37,026 bases of DNA from Paraktedonobacter sp035294465 (GTDB lineage Bacteria > Chloroflexota > Ktedonobacteria > Ktedonobacterales > Ktedonobacteraceae): positions 1 to 37,026 of the forward strand of contig DATGKW010000073.1 of assembly GCA_035294465.1 (NCBI GenBank), read 5' to 3'. Below are positions 8,745 to 16,602 of this stretch, piece after piece. Position numbers and translations under genes: made by a program. Numbering within the stretch: the first letter of the stretch is position 1; each line of letters starts with the position of its first letter. Below the pieces are notes generated by a model. The model searched no databases. It saw nothing but the letters and a program-made list of their open reading frames with translations, and was not told the DNA's origin.

Positions 8745-8802
8745 ACGCAAGAAAAGCCAGATCTCGCGCCCATCTTCCGCGATGCTCTGGCTTTTCTTGC
8801 GT
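8745..8802 (-). terminator. Terminator-like hairpin after the first XRE/TPR regulator
   Basis: A perfect 17-bp stem, ACGCAAGAAAAGCCAGA paired with TCTGGCTTTTCTTGCGT, has a further inner TCGCG/CGCGA pairing. It sits 27 bases beyond the regulator's stop on the minus strand. A T-run is lacking. Confidence 0.6.
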
Positions 8803-8828
8803 AAAGTACTACAGTGCAGCAGGCACCT

Positions 8829-10211
8829 TTACTCGATGCTGCCTCGATTGCCCAGGCGCTGGTGCTCAAACGCCTTCTTAATAGCGTCCAGACTGCGTTG
8901 TACTTCATTACGGCTCTCCAAAAGATTTGCGTAGTTGAAGTAAGCGCTGGCCGCTAGTTCGTGAGCATTTGAGGCATCCAGCAAGTCAAGCGCTTGCTGG
9001 AAAAGCTTGTCGGCTGCAGCAAAGTCCTTCGCCTGGTGACGAATCTGAGCAAGAGAGATCAAAGCTTGGCCCTCTGCTTGTGCATCTTTACCAGCGCGAG
9101 CAAACTCCAGAGCACGCCCGGCCTCTTCTTCAGCCTCCTGTGCCTTACCAGACTTTAAGAGCAACTCTGCCAGGCTGGTATGACAGATAGAAGAGGCAAT
9201 CGCATCATCGAGGTTATGCTCGATCTCGATGGCAACGCGATATTCGCGCTCCGCGCCTTCCAGATCGTTCTGCTTCTCCAGCGCCTTACCCAGGCGCTGG
9301 TGAGAAAGCCCTTCCAGGCGCTGCTCGTCGCACATCTCATAGATGGCAAGGCTGCGCATCATATACTCACGCGCCATGGTGAACTTGCCCGCAGCCTTGT
9401 AATTCTGTCCTATCTCCATGTATTTCCTGGCAAAACTCTTCGCATCGCGGCGCGTTTCGTCCAACGTCGCGAGCGCCTGCTGGTAGAAGGCCACAGCCTT
9501 CTCCAGGTTGCCATGCCGGAAGTAGTCATTCGCCAGATTGTTGTAGACGTCAAGCGTGAAAATCGGGTCCACAATCTGCTGGTTCTCGATAGCATTATAG
9601 CAGCGAAGGTGATTTTCCAGAGCCAGAGTGTAGTTATACAGGAGGAAATAGGCTTTTCCAAGCATATTTCTCGCCCGCTCAATGTACTCTACATCGTCCA
9701 ACCCTTCTCCTTGCGCCAGCGCGGCCCTCAAATCAACTACGGCTTCCTGGTATTCCTGCAAACCCAGGTGAATCTGCCCACGCAAGAAAAATAGTCGGTA
9801 TGCCTGATCCATAGTCACGCGGTCGGGCTGCATCGGCGCCAGCAATTCACTGGCCTGCGTGTACTCGTGCTGCTGAACCAGGACGCTGGCTTGCAGCAAA
9901 TCGACATCGACCCTCTGATCTGGACCAGAATCAACTGGCGAATACCCTATTGCCTGTGCTTCCTTCACGCCCTCTGGACTGCCCTCCAACAGAAACGTTA
10001 GAGGAACATCAAGGCGTCTCGCCAGGATCGAAAGTGCCTTTAGCGACGGGCGAATCTTTCCACGTTCAATAGCAGAAATGTACGAAATGGAGAACTCCGG
10101 AGCGGCAAGCTGAGCCTGGGTCTGCCCAAGTTTTGTACGCACTTCGCGTATGTTCTTGCCTACCCTGGTCGCGACCGTCTTTCCCACGTTAGCGGTCTCT
10201 GTTATAGCCAT
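8829..10211 (-). CDS. XRE-family HTH regulator with C-terminal TPR array
   Basis: The 460-residue protein has an N-terminal helix-turn-helix of the XRE/Cro-CI type (about residues 16-72), with the recognition-helix signature SISYISAIERGKIRPSLKAL. From about residue 100 to the end it is a run of TPR-like helical hairpins, for example QIHLGLQEYQEAVVDLRAAL, YNNLANDYFRHGNLEKAVAF, and QRLGKALEKQNDLEGAEREY. This architecture is shared with RRNPP-type regulators, whose TPR domain binds a peptide, but a ligand is not shown here. AAAGGA precedes the ATG. A second, similar regulator lies directly upstream on the same strand. Palindromes ahead of the start suggest self-regulation. Confidence 0.85.
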   Translation of the reverse strand: MAITETANVGKTVATRVGKNIREVRTKLGQTQAQLAAPEFSISYISAIERGKIRPSLKALSILARRLDVPLTFLLEGSPEGVKEAQAIGYSPVDSGPDQRVDVDLLQASVLVQQHEYTQASELLAPMQPDRVTMDQAYRLFFLRGQIHLGLQEYQEAVVDLRAALAQGEGLDDVEYIERARNMLGKAYFLLYNYTLALENHLRCYNAIENQQIVDPIFTLDVYNNLANDYFRHGNLEKAVAFYQQALATLDETRRDAKSFARKYMEIGQNYKAAGKFTMAREYMMRSLAIYEMCDEQRLEGLSHQRLGKALEKQNDLEGAEREYRVAIEIEHNLDDAIASSICHTSLAELLLKSGKAQEAEEEAGRALEFARAGKDAQAEGQALISLAQIRHQAKDFAAADKLFQQALDLLDASNAHELAASAYFNYANLLESRNEVQRSLDAIKKAFEHQRLGNRGSIE

Positions 10212-10224
10212 GTGTTGTCCTTTC

Positions 10225-10251
10225 TTGAGGATAGGGGAATAGTATCCTCAA
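10225..10251 (-). promoter_or_regulatory. Inverted repeat in the leader of the XRE/TPR gene
   Basis: TTGAGGATA (10225-10233) and TATCCTCAA (10243-10251) are perfect 9-bp arms around a 9-base centre. They begin 14 bases upstream of the ATG, next to the ribosome binding site. It could be an operator or an RNA hairpin that affects initiation. Confidence 0.45.
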
Positions 10252-10262
10252 AACCCCTTTCG

Positions 10263-10279
10263 CTGCACAATTTGTGCAG
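10263..10279. promoter_or_regulatory. 17-bp perfect palindrome, candidate operator
   Basis: CTGCACAA T TTGTGCAG is fully symmetrical with one central base. It lies about 52 bases upstream of the first XRE/TPR start, a typical place and size for a site bound by a dimeric HTH protein. No strong sigma70 hexamers were found around it. Confidence 0.5.
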
Positions 10280-10843
10280 GCAATCCCAATGGTTAACAAA
10301 AGCTCTGTGCCTTCTCTCTTCAAAGAGTTTCTCTACTCTATGAAAGAGTGGTTCTAGTAAAAAAATCGCGAAATCTAACGTATATATTCCAAAAGAAATG
10401 AAATCTATACTTTAAATAATACGATTTCGCTTTAAAAAGGTTTCGGAGAAAGGTATGTAAACTTTAGCAGTTGCCTCAATATACTACAATACGTAATCTA
10501 CCTACGTAAGAGTCCGCTCTACTGCAAAAGTTATGCATAGCCATACATCAAAATCTGCGGGGCAGGTGATCAACCCGATAACAAATTTTGATAGAAATAA
10601 CGGATCGAAACCCCCACATCCTCTTGAATGAATTCATCATAGCATGTTAGCTATGAAATCGACAAATCTACTCAAATACTATGACATTTCTCTCAGCGCT
10701 TTTTAGTACTTTTAGGTAATACTACTAGAGAAACAAAAGAAGAAAGGTACTCTTTAAAAGATCGTCACTCTTCATGATCTGAAAGATTCGATCACCATTG
10801 CCAGGTATTCTACGAAGTGGGATGTACAAGCTCCTGGATTCTG
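10280..10843. other. AT-rich intergenic region between two XRE/TPR genes
   Basis: The stretch is clearly richer in A/T than the flanking genes. It holds a widely spaced inverted repeat, GCGAAATC (10368-10375) and GATTTCGC (10423-10430), and a short hairpin CATAGC/GCTATG (10638-10655). No terminator for the upstream gene and no convincing gene were seen. A 30-codon minus-strand frame (10548-10640) lacks a ribosome binding site. Confidence 0.4.
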
Positions 10844-12208
10844 TCACAAAGGTATCGCCCGGCTCTTCTGGCTCTTCTCGTATGCTCGCTTCCAGTAGAT
10901 TACTGCTTTATGTATTGAGCTATTCTCCTCAAGCAGTTGAGCATAGCGAGTCAAATATTTGACCAGGCTTTCCTCTTCCCCCAGATGCTCAAGCAGGAGC
11001 AACCCCGACTCAAAGCACTGCTCGCCGGTACCGGAGTCCTGATGTCTGTACGCGAGTTCTCCGCGCAGAAATAAAGCGTCAGCCCCAATAATTGTCTCCC
11101 CAAAAGGTTCGGCAAGCTCCCACGCCTGGCAGCTATATAACTCAGCTTCATCCAGCCTGTCATGCTCAAGAAACCAGGTCGCAAGGTGGACACAGGCGCT
11201 AGCTCGCGAGAGAGGATCGTGCTGCTCGCTTTCCTGGATCAGACCGGATAAATACGCATATGCCTCATCCGGCGCGTTCTCAAGGATGGTCTTACCCAGC
11301 GCGTGCTGAATTCTACTTCTTACCCCCGTGAGCCCGGCCTGGAAATCCGCCAGGAGGCTCTTGCAAGCGTTGAGAGCTGCCAGCAAGTATTCCTCTTTCT
11401 CTTTATATACCTGCATGAGGCGCGAGTAAGTCACCGGCAAACCCTGCTGGAAAGTTCGATCTCGCAAGGCCGTCAGAGCTTGCGCAAACATCCCTGCCGC
11501 TTTTTCAATCTGCTCCTGGTGAAGATAGTACTGACCCAGGCTGCTATAAAGCTGCGCCAGGAAAAACCCATTGTTTGTAGCTTCCGATCTCTCTGCTTGC
11601 TGTTCAAGAAAGTGCAGACCAGCACGCTCCGCTTGAGCGGCCTGCTCGGCATTACGCATAGCTGTATACACAGCTATTTGCAGGCCCAGAATGCAGGGGT
11701 AAAAAGGGTCCCTGGTTTCGTATGCCTGCTGTGCTGCTTCCATCAGCTGCTGCTCACTCTCTTGCAAAAGTCCTTTTCCTAAAAAGGCTCGGCCAAGGAT
11801 ATAGCGTACTATCACCCCCCGGTGTGTTTCCCCTGCTTCTTTGAGAAGAGGACGTAGTAGATCAATTGCTTGCTCAGGATTTCCCCGATGAATATGGAGC
11901 TGCGCCTCCAGCAAGAGCAGCTCGCGCTCCATATCAGACGAGGCGTCGCTTCCTTTTGTCATAGATAATTCGCGCGCCATTTGCTCCGGCGGCGGAATGA
12001 GATCCCTTGCGCTCAGCCCCAGGCGTTGCGCCAGAATTTCTAACGCGCGCAGCGATGGCTGAATCTGGCTACGCTCAATAGCCGAAATATAGCTAACTGA
12101 GAAATCAGGGCGTGCAAGTTGATTTTGCGTGTATTTTTTGGCCTGGCGCGCAGCCCGCAACCTTGCCCCAACGGTCTGTCCCCGCTGATTTAACGAATCT
12201 GACGGCAT
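10844..12208 (-). CDS. XRE-family HTH regulator with C-terminal TPR array (paralogue)
   Basis: The protein is 454 residues from the ATG at 12208, chosen because GGAAGGGGG lies just upstream; an upstream ATG at 12256 would add 16 residues without a site. The N-terminal HTH (about 10-67) carries SVSYISAIERSQIQPSLRAL, nearly the same as its neighbour. The rest is TPR-like helical repeats, such as YSSLGQYYLHQEQIEKAAGM and ACVHLATWFLEHDRLDEAEL. Outside the HTH the two proteins differ clearly, so duplication is old or the DNA-binding module was kept while the sensor diverged. A promoter overlapped by an inverted repeat lies 70-100 bases upstream. Confidence 0.85.
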   Translation of the reverse strand: MPSDSLNQRGQTVGARLRAARQAKKYTQNQLARPDFSVSYISAIERSQIQPSLRALEILAQRLGLSARDLIPPPEQMARELSMTKGSDASSDMERELLLLEAQLHIHRGNPEQAIDLLRPLLKEAGETHRGVIVRYILGRAFLGKGLLQESEQQLMEAAQQAYETRDPFYPCILGLQIAVYTAMRNAEQAAQAERAGLHFLEQQAERSEATNNGFFLAQLYSSLGQYYLHQEQIEKAAGMFAQALTALRDRTFQQGLPVTYSRLMQVYKEKEEYLLAALNACKSLLADFQAGLTGVRSRIQHALGKTILENAPDEAYAYLSGLIQESEQHDPLSRASACVHLATWFLEHDRLDEAELYSCQAWELAEPFGETIIGADALFLRGELAYRHQDSGTGEQCFESGLLLLEHLGEEESLVKYLTRYAQLLEENSSIHKAVIYWKRAYEKSQKSRAIPL

Positions 12209-12268
12209 ACGTCCCCCTTCCAACGTTACTACTTTCCCTGACAGGGATATCAACAAATAAAAAACGCA

Positions 12269-12313
12269 AGTGTATTGATTGTATAACTACGTATATTACG
12301 ATGTCAATACACT
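12269..12313 (-). promoter_or_regulatory. Promoter of the second XRE/TPR gene flanked by an inverted repeat
   Basis: On the minus strand TTGACA (12307-12302) is followed after 16 bases by TATACA (12285-12280). A perfect 10-bp inverted repeat, AGTGTATTGA (12269-12278) and TCAATACACT (12304-12313), brackets the promoter, one arm covering the -35 and the other just past the -10. This is how an autorepressor or looping site would be placed. Confidence 0.6.
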
Positions 12314-12592
12314 ACAACAACAGAAAAACCAATCTTCTCCATTTAAATTTGACTGGCAATCTCTACAGGAACAGAGCTATTCCTCTCTCCCTTCTTTTTT
12401 TCCAGAAAGGAAGCAAACTCTTCCCGCCTATTCTTCCTAATATCTCGCAGACGCCAATCTTCGCTCTTTTGAGCACACCTAGTGAAGAAAATCACGCTTC
12501 CTCTGTTACCCCGGCCGCTTGTCAATCGCTCAGAACGATGATAGACTTGGGCCAACGAACCAGGAATAGGAGAGCAGAAGAGAGGACATCCC
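12314..12592. other. Divergent spacer upstream of the penicillin-binding protein
   Basis: The spacer lies between the minus-strand regulator and the plus-strand penicillin-binding protein gene. No clear promoter for the latter and no structured element were recognised. Longer frames on either strand here overlap the real gene starts and lack ribosome binding sites. Confidence 0.35.
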
Positions 12593-14524
12593 GTGAATAT
12601 CAGTGGCAATATCCGCCGGCTAACCAATATCTTTTTGATCTTGTTTGTTGCTCTGAGCGGAGGGCTGGTCTACTGGCAGGTGGTGGTCGCACAACAGGTG
12701 ACCTCTAACCCCGCTCTGGACTATACCCGCCAATGCACCAGCGAGTCCGCGCCTCTGCGGGGTAACATCTATGACCGCAATGGTGTCTTACTGGCCTATT
12801 CGGTCAAAAGCGATCTGCCCGGTCTGTGTGGCTACAAACGGGTGTACACCGCCGCTGCCCAAGGCTTGGAGGGGCTGATCGGTTACTACATCAGCCCGCT
12901 TTTCACCTCGACGGGCATCGAGAACACCTTCAATTCGTACCTGGATGGGCAAAATGGCATCACCGGGCTGGACAACACGCTCAACAACCTTCTGCACGTG
13001 CCTCCCCAGGGCGATAACATCTACCTGACCATCGATTCACGTATCGAGCATATCCTGGTCCAGAATTTTCCTATCGAAGCTCCCATTGATAATAACGAGA
13101 CCTTTGCCACCGATCGCGGTTCGGTGATCGTATCAGACCCCAAGACAGGAGAAATTCTGGGTATCCTCAGCGAGCCAGGCTATGATCCCAACTGTGTGGT
13201 CTACTGCACCCTGGACACTCTGCGCACGGACCTGCTGGCCAAGAATTACAATCAGAACACCTTTGACGCCAAGACTGGCCAGTATGATCGCCCACCGTTG
13301 CTGCCCTGTCCGGGTGCCTGTTCAATGCAAGCCTTCCAGGCCGCTCTGGAGAGTTCCCAGGTGCAGCAGATCTTGCAGAATCAAGGGGTGAATGGCACCG
13401 GCTCGAACTGTGAAGACCAGAACGATTGCAATCTGATCTATCTGGCCTTTCTCAATGTGGACCAGGAGCAGCCGTTGGTCTTCCGTCCCACGCAAGACTG
13501 CTATCCGCCTGGCTCGACCTATAAGACCATGACCTTGATGGCTACCCTGGATTCGGGCACGCTGGGCCTCAACGATCAGGTTTTCTACAACGATCCCCAA
13601 ACCCACCCGTATCCGCAGCATCTGCAAGCCGAAGGACCCATTACTGTGAGAGGGCCAAACGGCGAAACCGAGCAGTTTACTCCGGCCGAGTCAAACATTT
13701 TGGGGTATACGTTTCACTTTCCAGTCAGCCTGGCCTATGGCTACTCGCATTCAGATAACGTCATCTTTGCTGAGGCGGGCGTCAAAACGGGAGCGACGAC
13801 CTGGCTCAAATACAATCATGCCATGTATATTGACCAGAAAATCCCCTTCGATCTGCCGGTCAAGGTCAGCACAGTGACCCCGCAATCCTCACAGAACCTC
13901 TGTAGCTATAATCCGCAGACCGACACGAACCTTACCGTGCCGAATCTGGCCGAGGATTCCTTTGGGCAGGGCACCGACTTTGTGACGCCGCTGCAAATGA
14001 TGTTGATCGACAATGTGGCCGCCGACAACGGTCAGATGATGAAGCCAGCTGTGATTCAGAAGATTGTCGATCCCAAGAATCAGAGTGTGCTCTACTCGTT
14101 CAATCCACAATCGCTTGGGCAACCTATCTCAGCCACTACCGCCGAGGGAGTGCGCGACGCCATGTACGGTGTCAATCAATGCGGCTCCGGCTCTCTGAGC
14201 CGTGTCAAGCTGAGTTATGGGTATACTCCCTGGTCGGTAATTGGCAAGACTGGCACGGCGCAGTTCAGTGGAGAAACCAGAGGCGAGGGCGGCGACTCCT
14301 GGTACATTACCCAGGCTCCCTACGTCTATCAATCTGGCCAGATCCCGGCGCTCACGATCACGGCCATGAAGGAGGCTGGAGGCGAGGGCGCCTATGCCAA
14401 TGGGCCGATGCTCAACCAGGATTACAACCAGATCTTTACCCAGATCATGAAGATTCCTATACCCGCGCCTCCACCCGATGGGTTTAACTTCTGCACGGAT
14501 ACTGGCTTCCTGCAGAATCCATAA
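12593..14524 (+). CDS. Penicillin-binding protein, transpeptidase (FtsI/PbpA class B type)
   Basis: The 643-residue protein has a short cytoplasmic N-terminus and one transmembrane anchor (about 11-33), then an extracytoplasmic part. APLRGNIYDRNGVLLAYS is the class B dimerisation motif. The transpeptidase triad is complete: STYK (S308-K311), SDN (S387-N389) and KTG (552-554). It cross-links peptidoglycan. Unusually, the outer part contains about 14 cysteines, including pairs such as NCVVYC, PCPGAC and NCEDQNDC, that suggest disulfides. No PASTA domain is present. The start is GTG with GAGGA six bases upstream. The gene stands alone, outside any cell-division cluster, so it may have a specialised role, for example in sporulation or hyphal growth. 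Confidence 0.92.
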   Translation: MNISGNIRRLTNIFLILFVALSGGLVYWQVVVAQQVTSNPALDYTRQCTSESAPLRGNIYDRNGVLLAYSVKSDLPGLCGYKRVYTAAAQGLEGLIGYYISPLFTSTGIENTFNSYLDGQNGITGLDNTLNNLLHVPPQGDNIYLTIDSRIEHILVQNFPIEAPIDNNETFATDRGSVIVSDPKTGEILGILSEPGYDPNCVVYCTLDTLRTDLLAKNYNQNTFDAKTGQYDRPPLLPCPGACSMQAFQAALESSQVQQILQNQGVNGTGSNCEDQNDCNLIYLAFLNVDQEQPLVFRPTQDCYPPGSTYKTMTLMATLDSGTLGLNDQVFYNDPQTHPYPQHLQAEGPITVRGPNGETEQFTPAESNILGYTFHFPVSLAYGYSHSDNVIFAEAGVKTGATTWLKYNHAMYIDQKIPFDLPVKVSTVTPQSSQNLCSYNPQTDTNLTVPNLAEDSFGQGTDFVTPLQMMLIDNVAADNGQMMKPAVIQKIVDPKNQSVLYSFNPQSLGQPISATTAEGVRDAMYGVNQCGSGSLSRVKLSYGYTPWSVIGKTGTAQFSGETRGEGGDSWYITQAPYVYQSGQIPALTITAMKEAGGEGAYANGPMLNQDYNQIFTQIMKIPIPAPPPDGFNFCTDTGFLQNP

Positions 14525-14557
14525 TCTTTACCAGCTTCCGCCCTCCTTCATAAAGAA

Positions 14558-14600
14558 AAGGAGAAGCGAGAACAGCGGGCGGCTGCTCTCGCTTCTCCTT
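14558..14600. terminator. Bidirectional terminator-like hairpin between PBP and CBS genes
   Basis: AAGGAGAAGCGAGA pairs with TCTCGCTTCTCCTT over 14 bp, and CAGC/GCTG extends the stem after a one-base interruption. It lies between two convergent genes and could serve both. Confidence 0.7.
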
Positions 14601-14613
14601 CGTGTGTGCTCGA

Positions 14614-15000
14614 TTACCAGTGGCGAATAACCAGGTGGCCCTGCGCGACAGCATGAACAATGTCGGCGCGGCTCACAATACCAACCACCCTCCCATCCTT
14701 CACCACAGGCACCCGTTTGATCCTGCGCTCCGTCAGCAGTGCCGCAATCTCGCTTACAGGGGTATCTTCCTCCACCGTAATTAACTGGCGCGACATAATG
14801 GCAGCAACCCTCAAATCTTCATTGCCCATGTTCTTGATAATGTCAGCCTCAGTTACTATACCAATCAGCCGGCCGCTACTCTCATCAATAACCGGGACGC
14901 CGCTAATCCGCTCTCTTACCATCAACTGTGCAACCTCTTGCACACTGGCCTGGGGGAAGGTGGTACATACCCTCCTGGTCATAATGTCATTGGCAATCAT
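14614..15000 (-). CDS. CBS-domain pair protein
   Basis: The 128-residue product consists of two CBS domains (about 7-58 and 68-122) and nothing else. Typical elements are MTRRVCTT, GVPVIDESSGRLIGIVTEADI, MSRQLITVEEDTPVSE and RVPVVKDGRVVGIVSRADIV. Such stand-alone pairs (Bateman modules) bind adenosine nucleotides and sense energy state, often acting on partner enzymes in trans. AAAGGAG precedes the ATG. It is not in an operon, so the partner is unknown. Confidence 0.93.
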   Translation of the reverse strand: MIANDIMTRRVCTTFPQASVQEVAQLMVRERISGVPVIDESSGRLIGIVTEADIIKNMGNEDLRVAAIMSRQLITVEEDTPVSEIAALLTERRIKRVPVVKDGRVVGIVSRADIVHAVAQGHLVIRHW

Positions 15001-15475
15001 CCGTCACGCTCCTTTGAGTGTGAATGAGCAAACAACCTTCAGTGGACGTGGCAGCGCAAACTCCGTTTGCTTGATACCTCAATCATAACATATCTCAATG
15101 CCACATACTTATGAACACGTAGCTCGCGGGCCACCAGGAGTCGCACTCTTCCCCAAACAGCACTACAGAATCTTCGTCATTTCCCGTTGGGGGCTCTCCC
15201 CGCTGACCAGAGAAGCGGGTCTCGTTTGTTCTACAAAAAGAGCTAAATAAGTATTTTATATAAAAATATGTAAAACATAATAATTAGCATAAGAAAGAAT
15301 AAACAATCGAAATAGAGAGCAGACGCTGTAGCATTATCATGCATGGATTGGGAAATTATGGCCAATTCCTGAAAAAAGGATAGAAAATTATCTATACTCA
15401 AGTCATCAGAAACCTCATCCCTTTGCGTTTATTGAAAGGGAGAGAATCTTTAGTCTAAGGGAGTGGATACCACCT
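15001..15475. other. Intergenic region, AT-rich in the middle
   Basis: This 475-base divergent spacer holds a short hairpin GCAAAC/GTTTGC (15056-15070) in the CBS gene leader and a very AT-rich patch (about 15240-15320). TATACT near 15391 could be a -10 for the downstream Tat-protein gene but no good -35 matches it. No gene was seen. Confidence 0.35.
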
Positions 15476-16495
15476 ATGGTAAAACAAAGGACACCCGAAC
15501 AAATCCGCCGGGACGCAGTCAAGATGGGCATCAAGAAAGTTCAAAGCAGTTGCCCTGCATGCGCGGAAAAGTATTTTGAACTGGCCAAACAACACGGAGC
15601 TACGGAACAGGAAATTCAGGACGCTCTTGAACAGGCCATAGGTATGCGCGGCAAAGGGCTGAGCCGGCGAGATCTCATCAAGTACGCGGTGGCAAGCGCC
15701 GGTGGCCTGGCAGTTACGACCAATCTGCTGCTCTCCCTGGAAAAGCCTCAGCTGGCTCACGCGCAATCTTCTTCGTTTTTTGGCATCGATTCCAATACAA
15801 CGATCTGCTGCGCCATGCCCTTTCATTTCTATGTCGGCCGCATGGGCTATGGCATCTATCCAGACACCTTTTACTTTGCCTTCAACACTGCTATGGCCCA
15901 GCAGGTGGGAAACACGAATACCTTCGGCTACTGGGGCGTGCAAGGCCCGGAGGCGAACGCCGGCTACAGCACTGCCTACGCGTGGGGAGTTGCGCAGGCT
16001 CAGGCGGCTTGGGCGGCCTGGAACAGCACATTCGTCGGAGCCTCGTATGTCGGAGGCTATACCGTCTTTGGCGATGTTGAGGCCGGTTTCGGCGGCTGGG
16101 GATCGGACATCACGCAAAATCAGGAAGTTATTTCTGGCTTCCTGAGCGAACTCTTTGCCATCACCCCCTCCGAAGTCTGGCCGGGTCTTTATGTGAGTCC
16201 TCCTTTCTGGAATGACTACCTGGGAGGAAATAGCTTTGTTCCAGGTACTTCCTTTGTCCTCTGGATTAACGGTGTCTATGTGTGCAACGTTTGTGGCCCC
16301 TGCAACGAATCCTGCACAACCACGCCCGGAGATGCTGAATACTACTTTACCAACTACGTCCAACCAATCAATGTCGGTGGCCAGAATGCTGTCCTCTGGC
16401 AATACTGGCTCACCAATCCTGGCTGTGATAACTCTGGCTGCGGCGACTGGAATATCTCCAGCCAGCTTGCTCGCTCATTCTTACCGGCCAACTGA
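15476..16495 (+). CDS. Tat-exported GH25-like (lysozyme-fold) protein with N-terminal extension
   Basis: The 339-residue protein has three parts. Residues 1-60 are a soluble helical extension with CPACAEKY (C26, C29) and HGATEQEIQDALEQA. Residues 61-96 are a twin-arginine signal: SRRDLIK (R64, R65), a hydrophobic core and AHA|Q, so the mature chain probably starts near 97. The rest resembles a GH25/DUF1906-like barrel: GIDSN (D105), GDVEAGFGGW (D200, E202), LYVSPPFW and LWQYWL with a late GDWN. If active it would cleave peptidoglycan or another glycan outside the cell after folding in the cytoplasm. A cysteine cluster (CNVCGPCNESC, 270-280) suggests disulfides or metal. The hydrolase call is moderate; the Tat signal is clear. 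Confidence 0.65.
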   Translation: MVKQRTPEQIRRDAVKMGIKKVQSSCPACAEKYFELAKQHGATEQEIQDALEQAIGMRGKGLSRRDLIKYAVASAGGLAVTTNLLLSLEKPQLAHAQSSSFFGIDSNTTICCAMPFHFYVGRMGYGIYPDTFYFAFNTAMAQQVGNTNTFGYWGVQGPEANAGYSTAYAWGVAQAQAAWAAWNSTFVGASYVGGYTVFGDVEAGFGGWGSDITQNQEVISGFLSELFAITPSEVWPGLYVSPPFWNDYLGGNSFVPGTSFVLWINGVYVCNVCGPCNESCTTTPGDAEYYFTNYVQPINVGGQNAVLWQYWLTNPGCDNSGCGDWNISSQLARSFLPAN

Positions 16496-16602
16496 ACATG
16501 CTATTTTACGTTCGTTCATTCATCCATTCGTTCGCTGCCCAGGCGCTTCTCAGGGGAAAATCGCTGAAAGCAGACTAACGTTACTAGCAAGAAGGAGAAG
16601 CC

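Noticed and set aside
10548..10640. 30-codon minus-strand frame between the XRE/TPR genes, a candidate signalling peptide
   Set aside because: No Shine-Dalgarno upstream and no signal-peptide character; nothing supports it beyond position.
12112..12708. Plus-strand 198-codon frame over the XRE/PBP spacer
   Set aside because: It overlaps the 5' ends of two real genes and shows no recognisable protein features.
16508..16535. Short run of TTCG/TTCA/TTCC-type tetranucleotides
   Set aside because: Imperfect and short; probably chance low complexity rather than a functional repeat.
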